A DNA stretch of 64,000 nucleotides from Hyaloraphidium curvatum (Eukaryota > Monoblepharomycota > Hyaloraphidiomycetes > Hyaloraphidiales > Hyaloraphidiaceae). Within the stretch, counting starts at the first letter, position 1. Every line of letters begins with the position of its first letter. Below, piece by piece: positions 1-11,282 of this stretch. The DNA lies in NCBI GenBank assembly GCA_025558095.1, contig JAIVFI010000004.1:1-64000 (forward strand), in the 5' to 3' direction. The notes beneath the pieces were generated by a model. The model made no database searches. It worked only from the letters and a program-made list of their open reading frames with translations, and was not told the origin of the DNA. Both the position numbers and the translations under genes were made by a program.

Positions 1-45
1 CTTGGCGAGCAGCCGGAGCTCCTCGATCGTCGTGATGGCGCGCAT
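1..45 (-). CDS. N-terminal end of a gene cut by the window edge
   Basis: On the minus strand an ATG at position 45 opens a frame that runs off the window edge and reads MRAITTIEELRLLAK. The next upstream minus-strand sequence is intergenic, which fits a true start. Fifteen residues are too few to assign a family. It could equally be a chance ATG, so confidence is low. Confidence 0.35.
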   Translation of the reverse strand, partial: MRAITTIEELRLLAK

Positions 46-304
46 CGCGGGGGCGCGGGGAGGGCGGCGCGGGGAGACGGCTCGCGAAAGCCAGAAGACG
101 CGATGCACGGGGAGAGGGGCCCGCGGACGCGCCGGAGCCGCGATGCGGGCGGGTCGGTTGGGAGGCTATGGTCCCTGCGCCGGCGGTCGATCAGCTGCGA
201 ACCCCGAGCCCTGAATCGCTGTCCAACCAAAACGTAAGACGCGTGTAGTCCTCAATGCTCCAGCTCGTCCGGCTTTCTACAGTTCGGAATACTTCTTTCT
301 CTTT

Positions 305-1575
305 CTAGAGCTTGGCGGCCTTCTGCTCCTCCTCCCACGTCGGATAATCGACGTACCCCTTGGGCCCGGGCGTGTAGACGTCGTCGGGGTTGGCCCACGG
401 CTTGAGGGGCAGGTCCTTCCTCAGGCGCTCGACAAAGTCGGGCATCACGATGAATCCCCTGTCCGGTGCGGTGCGGTGAGCTCCCTCCCCGTGCCGCAAA
501 AGCGGGAAACCCACCTCGCCATCCCGATCACCGACGCCCTCCCCATCCTCAGCGCCTCCTCCGCCTTCTCCTTGTCGTAGCCCCCCGTGAGCATCAGCGG
601 CGTCTTCTTCAGCAGGCCGTGGAACACGTTGAGCTTGCTGTCGCGGTGCGGCGGCCCGTCGACGCTGGTCAGGCTGACGTAGCCGGGCTCGGTCATCTGG
701 ATGTAGGCGAGGCCGTAGGTGTCCAGGCGGGTAAGGACGTAGGTGAACAGGGGGACGGGGTTGGAATCCTTGACTGCAAAGTCGGCAAAGGGGGAGAGGC
801 GGATGGCGACCTGTGCCGACAGCCGTGCCTAGGTGAGTCCAAAGGAATGCCATCGAGCGCCGGCAGCGCGCACCTTGGAAGGGGGCAGCTCCAGCAGCAC
901 CGCATCCAGAACCTCGAAGAGGAAACGCGCCCTGTTCTCGATCGAGCCGCCGTACTCGTCCGTCCGCAGGTTCGACGAGTCCTGCAGAAACTGGTCGATG
1001 AGGTACCCGTGGGCGCCGTGGAGTTCGACGCCGTCTGCATGAACGAGAGAGGCATGAGCGTCGTCGGCGGTTGCACAAGGGGAGAACCCACCAAACCCGG
1101 CCAGCTTCGCGTTCTTCGCCGACAGCCTGTACTCGGACACGACGAACTTGATCCCTTCCTTGTCGAGCGGCACCGCGGGCTCCGCCCGGCGCGAGCTCTT
1201 TGTAGCAGACGCCGAAACGGGGTGCCTCCCGCCGGTGAACTTCTTCTTGGCCACGCGCCCCGTGTGCCACAGCTGGGCGTAGATGTACCCCCCCTTGGCG
1301 TGCACCGCGTCCGTCACCTCCTTCCACGCCCTCGTCTGCTCCTCGGTCAGCAGCGCCGGCACGTCCGCGTAGCCCGCGGCGGTGACGCTTGGCGTGACGC
1401 CCTCCGAGATGAGCAGCCCGCCCGGCGTGGCGCGCTGCGCGTAGTACTCGACGTTCATGGCGTTGGGCACTTCGCGCGGCGAGCGGGAGCGCGTCATGGG
1501 GCCCATGGCGATGCGGTGCGAGAGCCGCATGTCGCCGATGGCGATGGGCTCGAATAGCGGCGACGCGGAGGCCAT
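305..1575 (-). CDS. Old Yellow Enzyme family NADH:flavin oxidoreductase
   Basis: Predicted 364-residue FMN-dependent ene-reductase of the Old Yellow Enzyme family, which reduces activated C=C bonds with NAD(P)H. Start is MASASPLFEPIAIG at 1575; a longer upstream ATG (1770) only adds low-complexity Pro/Arg sequence. Three introns are needed, at 1035-1091, 811-873 and 459-514 (all GT..CAG), and they restore AGF/DGVELHGAHG, the following strand RLSPFADFAV, and GMA/RGFIVMPD. The active-site pair reads HGAH (His/His), as in the bacterial XenA/YqjM-like and morphinone reductase-like branches, rather than the His/Asn of yeast OYE1. The GGSIENRARF phosphate-side motif and a typical C-terminal tail (residues about 310-364) are present. 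The length is normal for the family. No signal peptide is seen, so it is probably cytosolic. Substrate cannot be inferred. Confidence 0.9.
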
Positions 1576-1839
1576 CGCGGCACGGGGCCGGCGGGGATCA
1601 CGGGCCACAAAGCAGAGCTCGCGCAGCGGACCGGAAATCGATGCCGCGGCCGCCGACAGCGGGTGCGGGACCGGGCGTGGAAAATGCGAGGGCGGCTGGG
1701 AGTTCGGCCGTCGCCGAATCGCGTGCTCGCCGATGCATCTCTGAATCTGCCGCTCAACGCTCAGCGTCACCGCCGTTTACCGATCTACGTCCGAAGAGCA
1801 GATTGGATTCGTGCAGCATCTGAGCTCGGTTCCGCTCCA

Positions 1840-3496
1840 CTACAGCTTAGCAGCCCCCGTCTCCCCGCGCTGCTTGAGGTAGTCTGCTGCACGCTCGTCT
1901 CCGCCCTCGGCTTCAATCGCCATCAGTCTCTCAATGTGCTCGATTGACTTGGCCATTGCCTCCCTCACGCCCCCCGCGACGACCGGCACGGCGGCGGTAG
2001 GCACCGACCCCAGCGGCACTGCGGCCTGAAGCGGACCAAGCCGGCAGTTGATGATCCACTCGGCGAGCTCCGGGACGGCGAGGATCTTGCGGAGGTTCTG
2101 TGTCTGCGCGTGGAGGATGTAGAAGTGGTCGACAGGCCTGTCCGGGAACTCGATCGGGCGCAGCATGGCGTTCTTTTCGGCCTCGGTCCAGGGGCCCGAG
2201 TCGACCTTGGCGATCAGGGCGGCGTTCAGGCAGGGCTGCAGGGCGGCAGATTGTCAGTAACGGGCACGGGCAGACGCCCCGAAAGATCGCCCCACCATGC
2301 CGGCGACGACGAACGGAACCACGATCGTGTCACCCTGCCACACCGGCACCGCCGGCATGGCCTTGACGGTCTCGGCTGCGCAGTCGACGTAGCACGTGTT
2401 GGGGGGCATCTCCTTCCTCGCCCCGCCGTCAAAATCGAACCCGGCGGCGTCGATCGAAACCACGTGGCCGCGCCCGATCTCGAGGTCCTCGATGCTGTCG
2501 AGGAGCTCGAGCTCGCGCAGGCTCATGATGGGGTGGTGGTAGTGCCCCTTGTGCAGGTCCGGCTTCGGGGCCGCGGCGAGCTTGGTGAAGTAGCCGCACT
2601 CGCCAAAGCCGTCGACGGCTTCCTGCAACGAGGAGGCGTTGGCCATCGCGGCCCCGGACGCGGCGGTGAGTGCCAAGTTCATCTCGCTGTTGACGGTGAC
2701 CTGGTACGCCTTGCGGTTGATCCCGTACCAGGGCCGCGGGATGACCCAGGTTATCCTGTCGGGCGCGACGCCGATGCCGAGCAGCCACGTGACGGTGTCC
2801 ATGCCGGTCTTGCCGCCGCCCAGCACGCAGAACTTGTCGAACGGCTTGTCGGCGGAGGCGACGAGGGAGGGCAGCCCCCGGGAGGCCGTGCAGACGACGC
2901 CCGGGGCGAGCTTCCAGGGTGCCGGGCGCATGGCGCTGGTGGTGGTCGTGTTGTAGTTTGCCATGACCAGCTTCGCGTACCGCACGGGGACGGTGTCGCC
3001 GGTGGCCACGTTGCGCAGGGCGCGCTCGGCGGGGCGCCACTCCGTGCACGCGAGGAAGCGCAGCCTGCCCGATCCTGGGGCGCACTGAGGTGAGTGCGCG
3101 AACCCGGCCCTCCCGCCCGCCGCACCTTCCATGTCGTGCACGGCGCGCTTCAGGTGCGCCTCGACCTCCTGCCCGCTCGCGAGCGCCCTCCAGCCCGGCG
3201 TTGTTGCCCGCGCGGTCGACCGTGCCGCTGCCGAGCATGGTGCCCGCGACGCCGTACGAGAAGGCGGCTTGGTGCAGCGCGACGTACGGGTACGCGACGG
3301 TCCTGCAGTGCACGTCAGGCGGTCCGGACACGCACGCCGCGCCGTGCGCTCACCAGTGGCCGCCGGGGCGGTCGTTGCGGTCGGCGAGGATGACGGTCGC
3401 CGTGTCGCTGCTGGAGAGCAGCGAATCGCAGAAGGCGATGCCCAGCGCGCCGGCGCCGATCACGAGGTAGTCGCAGGACAGCGGGCTGGCGGCCAT
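1840..3496 (-). CDS. FAD/NAD(P)-binding monooxygenase-like protein, frameshifted
   Basis: The N-terminus (start 3496, MAASPLSCDYLVIGAGALG) carries a dinucleotide-binding GxGxxG fold, then DRNDRPGGHW as in flavin monooxygenase-like proteins. A second Rossmann motif reads VLGGGKTGMDT and is followed by WVIPRPWYGINR. Introns are placed at 3303-3353, 3075-3125 and 2236-2295. With these splices the coding length is one base over a multiple of three. The frame must change between DRAGNNAGLE and ALASGQEVEAHL, at about 3190-3200, because the conserved sequence continues in the next frame. The gene is therefore either a recent pseudogene or carries a one-base assembly error. The C-terminal part (CLNAALIAKVDSG to the stop at 1840) is otherwise clean. 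Substrate is unknown. It is transcribed in the same direction as the Old Yellow Enzyme gene downstream. Confidence 0.75.
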
Positions 3497-4147
3497 GGTG
3501 GATCGTGGACTGGCGGGGTGTGGGCGGGGAGACAGGACCGGCGGATTTGCCTCGATGCGGCGAAGCTGGGCGGGTGTCCCGATTCCGCGCCGGATCGGTT
3601 TCCGGTCGAGGTGAGAACGCGGCAAGACGCTGTAACCACCGCGGAAGCGGCTCGGAAGCTGATGCAGCAAGGTACGGGACGTCCTGGCCGGGGATCGCGC
3701 ACACGGCCGCCCGGGAGTGTAGGATGGCACTTGAGAAGGCGCACAGCCACTCGTGGCAAGTCGTCGACTCGCAGAACGTCCACGTCGAACCACCGGGCTA
3801 TGGACCGCCACGGATCCGTCCGTATGGAGAGAGGAAAGTCCGGTAAAGCTGGTCTCGATCGGTCTGCTCGATCGCGGAGCCCCGGGCAGTGCCTTTCGCC
3901 CACCAGCACAGTGACCGGGCTCGAGTGCGTGATGATTGGCGCGGCGATGTGAAGTAAGGCCTCAGGGAGCGTGTATAATCGTCATTCAGGAGAGCGCAGC
4001 GTATCGCGATTGGCATAGAAGGACACAAAGCCGTTGAGGGGGTGGAGAGGGACAAGATTGGACCGACGTCTGGTTCCGCTTCGGTTGAACGGTCCTTCAC
4101 TGGAACCGATGTGTACAGGCCGTTTCCCGATAGAATGGGACCCTCCA
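3497..4147. other. intergenic region, no gene seen
   Basis: About 650 bases separate the start of the flavin monooxygenase-like gene from the stop of the HAM1-like gene. Reading frames here show no recognisable domain or consistent codon bias. It contains one copy of a dispersed 36-40 base motif (see 3835-3874). Confidence 0.5.
3835..3874 (+). repeat. dispersed repeat, copy 1 (partner at 9477-9512)
   Basis: AAGTCCGGTAAAGCTGG followed by TCTCGATCGGTC matches the segment at 9477-9512 with essentially one substitution over the first 32 bases. The second copy lies upstream of a secreted-protein gene, but this one does not. The role is unknown; it may be a mobile-element remnant or a shared regulatory segment. 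Confidence 0.6.
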
Positions 4148-7043
4148 TCAAGCTCCCGGCGCGGTCACGTCGTACGCCTTGCTCGCTGCGATACACGTCA
4201 GGTCCGCCGGGCCCCCCGCGACACAAGGCCCACCGTACTCCGGCACCTCCCCCCCGATCTTGCCCTGCATCTCGGTAGACGTCCCCCCCGCGGCGGCCGT
4301 CCCCATCGTCGGAGCCTTGCCCGCGGCGGCTCCCGCAAGCTTCTTGGCGGACGACCTGATGAACGCGGACGCAGCATCGGCGATGCCGGCCTGCACCTGC
4401 GACTTGACGACGGGGTGGATGAAGGGCTTCAGAATCTTGTAGAGGGTGCTGCGGGGCGGAAAATCAGCCGGAATCGGCGCGGCACGGGTAGCGGTGGCGG
4501 CCCACTCGTGCTGGGTCTCATGGAGCACAAAGTCCAGGGCGTCGACCTCGGCCTCGCAGCTGCGGATCCTTATGGGTTCCGAGGCGTCACCGACGGCGGG
4601 CTCCAGCTCGATGCGGATGGTGAGCCCGTCCTTGCCCTTCACTGTAAAGTCCACGAGGCCGACCTGAGCGGGGAGTGAGCGGGCGCCGGGCCGCGAACAC
4701 GGAAGCGGTGCCCACGTCGCTCATCTTCACGAGGCCCTTCTGCTTCCTGAACGCGAAGGCGATGTCCTTGGCGCTGGCCCTGATGCGGGACCTGGAACGG
4801 ACGGTGTGAGCGACCGAGCGCGGCGACGGCGCACCGCACGTACATCGTGATCTCGATGACGGAGACGACCTGCTTGTCCTTGGGTCTCTTGAAGTCGACG
4901 AGAGTGTTGGTCCGGACCCGCATGTACGTGGGCACAATGTCGTCGCACTTCGGGTCGCGGGGCCGGTCAGCGTCGACCGCGGTAGCAGAAAGCCCGACCA
5001 ACCTTAACGACAATGTTGTCGAACACCGCCGAGTACTCCTCGTCCTCGTACAGCATCCTCGGCACGGGCACGTACGCCAGCGACCTCGCCAGCTTCGGCA
5101 GCAGGCCCGCCAGGTCCCTGGCGAGGTCGGGCTTGAACGCAGGCTTCCCGGAGGCGTCGAGCGCCGCGCCGCGGAAAAGCGCCCGGAAATCCTCCGCCAG
5201 CTCCGCGGCCGTGTCGTCGCGCTCCAGGAAGAGGGCGGAGAGGAACGAGGAGTACGCGGAGGAGAGGTCGTTGAGCTTGGGGGAGTACTTGGGCAGGAGG
5301 TCGCCGCGTGCGCGCGAGACGAGGGCAGAAGCGCGGGAGCGGATCTCCTCCGCGCGCAGGTTGGCCGAGAGCGACTCGTGGATGAGGGATCCGGTGTCGG
5401 CAAGGAGCTTGGAGACCTCGGGGTCGTTGTCTGCGGGGGATGAATCAGAGGTGGCGGACGGCGCCGCGGGAAAGACTCACAAAGCTCGGTCAGAGTCTGG
5501 TTCGTCGAGCTGATAAGCGGGTCCATGGACTGGCCGCCGGCAAAGTTCTCGACCAGCTCTTTGGCGGCTTCATGGACGAAGTCAGCGCCGGACGGTCAAC
5601 GGCGGAAAGCAGACAGAAATCTCACCCTGCAACGCGATCGAAGCGTCCTTGTTGGCTTGCAAAGTCCACTCCCCCGCTGCGCTCGACGTGATCTGCTCCT
5701 GCAGTATCGTCGTCCTCCCGTAGGCGTCGCTCACCACGGCCATCAGGTCCTCGAGGCCGCGCTTGAAGTCGTCCCGCGATCCGAAGCCGTCAGTAATGAG
5801 CGCTTGGAACCGGTCGGCGAGGGCGTCGATCTTGTCCTGGGGAATATGGAAGTCCCCGATGTAGGCGGAGGCCGAGCCCGCGGCGTCGGATGCCCGGCCG
5901 GCGAGCTCCGAGCGGCCTTGCTCGGTGCCGATCTTGGACGCGATGTCCTTGATGCCCTGGGGAACAACCCCGGCGGCCGCGCCGGCACCGTCCTTGGCCG
6001 CGGCCTCGATCTTGTCGAGCGCCTGCCCCGCCGACTGATGTCCCTGCGCCGCCTTGCCCGCCTCGTCCGCAGCGCGCTTGGCCGACTCGGTCACGGCCGA
6101 AGCAGCACCGCGTTGCCCGATAGCTGTGCCCTCGGCAGGCTGGGCCAGCGGATGCCCGACCGTCGCAAGGCCGGCGCCATACCCGGGCTTCTCGTCGTAG
6201 GCCGCCGGATGCCCGACCACGAACTTTTCGCCGAAGCCGCTCCGATCCGAGTATCCCGCCACCTCGGGCGCGACCTTGTTGGCGACCTCGGCGCTCGAGT
6301 CCTTCACGGGCTGGGGGATGCGTGCCGAGACCTCGCCGGCGGCCTCCTGGGCCTTGCCGACGGCCAGGTCCAGCTTCTGGCCGTGACTGAGGTCCGCCGC
6401 CATGAGGACGTCCTTGACCTCGCCCGCCTTCTGCGTGACGGCGGAGTACGCTTCCTGCGGCTTGCCCTGCTCGATGGCCTCGACGGCCGAACGGGTCGCG
6501 TCGCCGCCCTGCGTCTTGAGCCTGCAACGGGCCGATCAGAGGGCCGGACATGGCGACGGCAACGGGAACCCACGTATCCTTGACCAAATCCCACGCCTCG
6601 CCGAGCAGCTGCCTGAACTCGGCCGAGGTCACGAGAAGCCTCGCCAGCCTCGCCCCCTGGTCGACCCCCTTGCGGAGCTGCTCCAGCACGCCCTTGATCT
6701 CCCTCACATCCACCGGCAGGTCGGTCCTCTCCGCGGCGGCGGCGATGGTCTGCCCGGCACGGCTGCTGTAGAATACGAGCTTCTGGAGCTGGTCGTCGGG
6801 GCTCTTCTCCTGCAAGAGGCGCTTGGACGTGTCGAGTATCTTCTCGGCGTTGCGCACGAGGGCGCGCCCGTCCGCAGACATGTCGCGGGAAGCATCGCGG
6901 AGGAAGCCGCTGTCCTCGAGCTTCTGGATGGCCGCGGTCGCCTGGCCCGTCGTGGGGAGCTTGCCGTCGGCCATCGACTGGGCGACCGCCTGGACCTGGT
7001 GAGCGGCGCGGCGGTCAGCCTCCACGGCGTTGTTGGAGCTCAT
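4148..7043 (-). CDS. HAM1-like fungal protein (HAM1 N- and C-terminal domains)
   Basis: Eight exons give an 839-residue protein. Introns l are at 6522-6573, 5568-5625, 5431-5480, 4948-5002, 4792-4843, 4664-4715 and 4449-4505; the exon sum is exactly divisible by three. The N-terminus (start 7043) has GKLPTTGQATAAIQKL and then ILDTSKRLLQEKSPDDQLQ, the pattern I know from the fungal HAM1-like N-terminal domain. The C-terminal part, after splicing, contains TQHDTLYKILKPFIHPVVKS, which matches the HAM1 C-terminal signature. The middle (about residues 190-400) is Ala-rich and predicted helical. The family is fungal, large and poorly understood; a lipid-binding role has been suggested from fold similarity, which I treat as tentative. 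Two introns use AAG acceptors, and without them the domains do not join. Confidence 0.85.
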
Positions 7044-7237
7044 TCTGCGGTAGGTTTGCTGGCGTTCGGTTACGACGAGGTGTGTTGCGTTGCTGCCAGG
7101 TTGAGGATGCCTGCGGAGTTTATGTACAGGTTAAGCGAAAAGCCACCCCTGCCGTCGGCAAGGAAGCCCTCTCGCCGCGGACGGCTTCCACGCCGGCACA
7201 AGCCCATGCTCCCCCGCAGCAGGCATGTCGATCGCAA

Positions 7238-7706
7238 TCACATGGATGCCCGCTTCCGGCACTCGAAGACTACGGGCTCCGGCTTCGTCGCCACCCCACC
7301 GAACTGCACGGTCCTCGGAGCCACCTCGCCCCTGATCTCCGGCCCATCAGACCCGTCCAGAAAGTGACCATCCCGCGCCTTGATCACTGCGCTGCGACCT
7401 TGGCCCCGATGCTCGCGTGGCCGCCCCGCCCCGCACAAACATCTTCTGGCTTCACGCTTCCACCCTCATTCCATTGCCCCACCGCAGGTGCGCCAGCTCG
7501 ATCCGAAGTTGGCGCTCTGCCCGCCCGGACCAGAAACGCGCATCGCGGTCACGCGGAGCACGTTGGCCGGCATCCCGATTTCCCGCCCGTCGGCGTCGTC
7601 GTCCTCCTGCACGGGCGCGACCTCGACGGCGGCGTGGCTCCGCTCCTTCGACCCTTTGGTATCGAGCTGCGTTATCCAGACAGTGCGATGTACGCCGTGT
7701 TCAGCT
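7238..7706 (-). other. possible exons of an unresolved gene
   Basis: Two minus-strand stretches look codon-biased: one reads HAAVEVAPVQEDDDADGREI and then GMPANVLRVTAMRV (about 7530-7640), the other ends VVFECRKRASM with a stop at 7238. I could not join them by a convincing splice, nor to the reading frame at 7707-8090. They may belong to one gene with the upstream frame, to two small genes, or be chance. No family is recognised. Confidence 0.2.
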
Positions 7707-8090
7707 CTAAGCAGCGAACGGCCCGATAATATCGAGCTCCGCCTCGCGGGGGCCGAAGGTGGCACCGGGGTCCGAGTGGGAGAGCGGCCGCGCGACGACG
7801 GAGTACCCTTCGCGAGCGGGCCAGGCACGGCACATCTTCGCGAGGTGGCCGACCCGCAGCAGCGGGTCGAAGCCCGCCGGGCGCGGGCCGAGGGTGTGAA
7901 GACGGAGACGGCGGCGGAGTCTGCGGTCGGCCGTGCGGAGGGCATCGCGGGCCGCCGCCAAAGCGGCCATAAGATCCGATGCATTGGCACGCGTAGAGTA
8001 AGCCGGATTCCTCGCCCGCGTCGCAGCAAAGCCGGGAGTCGCGGCACCGCCGGCCCGCCGGCGCCTGCCCGGCCGGCCACCCGCTACCAT
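7707..8090 (-). CDS. hypothetical small basic protein
   Basis: An open frame of about 127 residues from an ATG at 8090 shows strong G/C third-position bias, as true genes here do. The N-terminus is Arg/Gly/Ala-rich, compatible with a mitochondrial targeting peptide. It is followed by an amphipathic, charged segment (ASDLMAALAAARDALRTADR). No domain is recognised. The start is uncertain because the frame stays open upstream to about 8540. The 3' end may continue by splicing into 7238-7706. Confidence 0.4.
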   Translation of the reverse strand: MVAGGRPGRRRRAGGAATPGFAATRARNPAYSTRANASDLMAALAAARDALRTADRRLRRRLRLHTLGPRPAGFDPLLRVGHLAKMCRAWPAREGYSVVARPLSHSDPGATFGPREAELDIIGPFAA

Positions 8091-8364
8091 GCTTCTCCTG
8101 ACTCGGATGCCCCGCGCCGCTTCCGGTGGCTCCTCGTCGCCGGTGCTTTTCTCTCGCAGTTCCGAAGAACGGAGCGGAGTTGAGCGTCTTCCGAAGTCGG
8201 AACACCGCCACGAGGCTCCTGCCCAGGCCCGCAACAACCATCGCCGATGCTTCTTCAAACAGGACCCCAGAGGGATGCTATAGCTTCCAACTGCGCCACG
8301 CCCCACAGTGCCGAACACTCTCGTGCTATCGTTCGGGTCAGCCTCTGATTCCGAACCCGACGCC

Positions 8365-9209
8365 TCACTTCGCCGCATCTCTCGGCACGCACGCGGCCTT
8401 GTGTCGGGGCCAGTCGGCCTTCTGGCACTCGGCGGAGCAGTACCTCGCCACCTTGCACCTCCCGCAGCGCTGCATTCCCCTGGCACTCTCGCTCGACGTG
8501 GTTCGGCACGCGGTGCAGAAGCTCCCTTCACCGAGGCCATCCGGATCCCCGCCCGCCCGCTTCCCGGCTTCGGTTTCGGCGTGCTTGCGGCACACTTGGT
8601 CGTCGCAGTGCGGGAAGATGTCGGCGACCCACTTGGTGGCGGACCCCGGAGGCGCGGCGTCGAAGCCCACGAAGAAGGCGCAGCTGGCGGCCCCGCAGAG
8701 CGCGCAGAGCCATTCTTGCCTCTCTCCCGAAGGCGTGCTGCGCAGGTTTATGGCACGGTGGAGTATGGCCGGCTTGACGGCCGTCTTGCGCGACATGGTC
8801 ACGAAGTTCTCCGTCCCGGTGACCGTGTGCAGCGCGGCGTCGGCGATCCCCGACGGCGACCACAGGGAGACGAGCACATCATCGTCCGTTGCCGTGGGAA
8901 CGCCGCCAGCAGCTGCTCCAGGGACGATCGATCCCTCGTGATCGAGGCCGCCTCCGCCGCCTTGGCAGCGCACAGCTCGCGGGAGCAGGCAGGGAAGCAG
9001 ACCACGAGCAGCGAAGGCCCGGCACTTTTGGCAAGGGTTGTCGAGTCGACCAATGAAGACTCGACGCGCACCGCACGTTCCCCGCAGTAGACGCACTTCC
9101 AGGACCGGGAGTCCACCGCCTTTGCTTTCCATTCGGCGATTTCCGGGAACTGCTGCAGACCCGAGCCGGCTCCGAAAGCGGGCGAGGCTTGGCGTTGTTG
9201 GACGATCAT
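8365..9209 (-). CDS. CxxC-module protein with C-terminal MYND zinc finger, frameshifted
   Basis: Start at 9209 (MIVQQRQASPAFGAG). The first CxxC module is WKCVYCGERAV with distal Cys residues; a second reads WLCALCGAASCAFF. A full MYND finger follows (FCTACRTT, RCGRCKVARYCSAECQKAD, HKAAC). MYND fingers bind proline-rich partners. The coding span is 845 bases (two over a multiple of three), and the frame moves by one near 8895-8905, between LEQLLAAF and PTATDDDVLVSL, with no good intron available. Thus it is either a young pseudogene or an assembly indel. Related modules occur at 62989-63738 (no MYND) and another MYND gene lies at 31070-32339. It is divergent from the Tyr/Thr-rich gene A. Confidence 0.7.
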
Positions 9210-9476
9210 CGTGACGGCGTAGCGTGGCGTGGTCGGTGACGTGTCGCCGGGCGCCGCCGCGGTCCGTGTCGGCCAACTCCTCCAATCGTCCGCGAGCGAA
9301 ATGGACTTGCTCTCAAAGCTCGACGCGGGGCAGACGAGGACTCAAGGCGCGAGGAAGGCGAGTGGGAAAGGCGGTCGGTGCTATTCGGAAACGAGAGGCC
9401 TCAGCCAATCATGGCGGTCGTCTAGGGATCGGCCTCTACACTCCACTTCGTCCGAGTAGAGTAAGGCATCGGATGC

Positions 9477-9512
9477 AAAGTCCGGTGAAGCTGGTCTCGA
9501 TCGGTCGATCGG
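9477..9512 (+). repeat. dispersed repeat, copy 2
   Basis: AAAGTCCGGTGAAGCTGG followed by TCTCGATCGGTC repeats the segment at 3835-3874. It lies about 110 bases upstream of the conserved 5' block of Tyr/Thr-rich gene A. Confidence 0.6.
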
Positions 9513-9620
9513 ACGGGCGGAGCATCGAGCTGCACGCGCACAGCTCCCGCAGGGCAGCAGTGCCTCCCGCACCACCGCAGGCCATGCGCATTGCAGCGAT
9601 GCCTGCTGCAGGCGCTGGAA

Positions 9621-9630
9621 ACTTCTTAAA
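9621..9630 (+). promoter_or_regulatory. candidate core promoter element of Tyr/Thr-rich gene A
   Basis: AACTTCTTAA sits 119 bases before the ATG. The same decamer occurs 118-119 bases before the ATG of copies B (30850-30859, minus) and C (53101-53110). A close variant occurs in the orphan upstream segment at 32525-32534. Conservation of spacing suggests a core promoter; function is inferred. Confidence 0.45.
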
Positions 9631-9739
9631 GGGCCTGTCCGCGCCCTTACCACCCCATCGACGTCTGCCCTCGGCCCTCCAGTCTCGCCTCGTCCTTTCC
9701 GACCGCGAACCGCCTCCGCAGCCCCCACCGCAACCCGAC

Positions 9740-10709
9740 ATGCGCTCGTGGTTGTTTGCCGTCGTCTGCGCCCTGGCCTTGGTGGCCTCTGCCGTCGCTG
9801 TTCCCCATAACGGCGGCGACAAGCAGGTTCGTCGGGCTTGCCGCCGATCCCGAGCGTCTTGACTCACCGATCTCCTTCCGCAGTGCTCGACGTACACCAA
9901 GTACAAGACGGTCGACAAGACCTACACGTACACCTCTACGTACACGAGCTATCACCCGACGACGACGACGTCCTACAAGACCGTCTACGAGACCAAGACC
10001 ACGCACGTCCCGACCACCGTGACCTACCCGAGTGCGTTCTGGCGCCCGCTGCCTGCAGACCACAGTCCTGACCCTCCTGCCCTCCAGCTACGTACACGAG
10101 CTACGCTACCGTGACCAAGTCGGTCCCGTACACGTACACGGCCTACGACACCAAGTACTCCACGTCGACGGCCTACTCGACATACACCTCGTACGCCACG
10201 ACGACCAAGTACAACACGTACACCACGCCCGTCACCTCCTACTATACTGTGACGCAATACAAGACGGTGGGCTCACCCAGAGCTACGATTCTCTCCCCCC
10301 GATCTGGTGCTGACCGCCTTCTCCTATTTTGCAGATCCCGTACACGACCACCGTCTACAAGACGGCGACGTACACCTACCCGGCCACCGAGACCAAGTAC
10401 CAGACCTACACCTACGTCTCGACCTACACGACCAAGGTGCCCACGACCGAGTACCAGACCTACACGACGACCAAGAAGGTAGGCTCCGATCGCACATCCC
10501 GTCCGCTTCCCGTCGCTCATCTGCATTCTTTGCATTCTTTGCAGGACAAGGTGACCTCGTACGTGACCTACACGACTACCTACCCCTGCTCCTCGTACTC
10601 GACGACCTCGACCTACTACCCCCCTTCGAGCTCGACCTACTCGGCCTCGCGCACGACCGACTACCAGGGCACCTGGGCCACCACGCCGACGCAGATCGCG
10701 GAGAACTGA
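9740..10709 (+). CDS. secreted Tyr/Thr-rich repeat protein, copy A
   Basis: Five exons (9740-9826, 9884-10031, 10088-10266, 10335-10478, 10545-10709) encode 240 residues. Exon 1 is a signal peptide (MRSWLFAVVCALALVASAVA). The mature protein is almost wholly made of Tyr-Thr-x repeats such as TYTSTYTSYHPTTTTSYKT and KYQTYTYVSTYTTKVPTTEY, so it is probably a secreted or wall-associated, heavily O-glycosylated structural protein. It has no recognised domain. Exon lengths of copies A and C are identical (87, 148, 179, 144, 165), and copy B shares the first four. Introns and flanking regions are also strongly similar, which shows recent duplication or gene conversion. A cell-wall role is inferred from composition only. 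Confidence 0.85.
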
Positions 10710-10800
10710 GTGGTTTTGACCCCGGGAACGGTGTCGCGATTCCCAGCTTGATGATTAGTAGCTTGCGCCTCGATTCCCTGTGATTCCGCGCTGCATTAGA
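10710..10800 (+). repeat. conserved 3' flank of Tyr/Thr-rich family, copy A
   Basis: The bases after the stop (from GGTTTTGACCCCGGGAACGG to the region ending GCGCTGCATTAGA) recur almost unchanged after copy C at 54183-54273, and in shortened, inverted form beside copy B at about 29745-29808. It probably holds the 3' UTR and polyadenylation signal. Confidence 0.75.
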
Positions 10801-11282
10801 GGCTCCGGATACCTGCTGTTCCGCCGCCCCACGTCCATTCGGTCCGCGGAAGACCGGGCGTGGCCTCAAGAAACCACTGACCTCGACGGAGAGCCCGTCG
10901 GCGCCCATGACGCTCCCCATTTCGGGAGGGGGGGGGTGGCCGTATCGTCGGAGGGATTCGGCTTGCGTAGGGACTTGGAGGAAAAGCCTCACCCCGGGAG
11001 ACCGCCTTTGCCTCCGAGCAGAGCCTGCTCCCTGAATCCGGAGCATCCCCCATCCATCTTGCTTCTTTACAAATTGGCGGGCGGGGAACGAGCTATCGCT
11101 GGTTGTGCAACGGCCTGGTGTTCCGTGCAAGCGGGCGGGATCGGTCGGACGTCCGGCCACCGGCCGGCCTTCCGCGGGCGGCGCAACGGCACCCGCGTCG
11201 GCGCAATTCCATCGAGTGAAGCTGCATCGGCAGCTAATTCTTGATCCCGTCTTCGCCCGGCCTGCACTCACTCCCCTCGACA
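10801..11282. other. intergenic region, no gene seen
   Basis: Reading frames on both strands are short, Arg/Pro/Gly-rich and lack motifs. This stretch presumably carries the promoter of the Cys-rich gene that starts at 11283. Confidence 0.5.

Noticed and set aside
8126-9090. Long plus-strand frames overlapping the MYND gene
   Set aside because: They are Arg/Pro/Ala-rich, lack motifs and are antisense to a recognisable MYND finger. High GC content suppresses stop codons in shadow frames.
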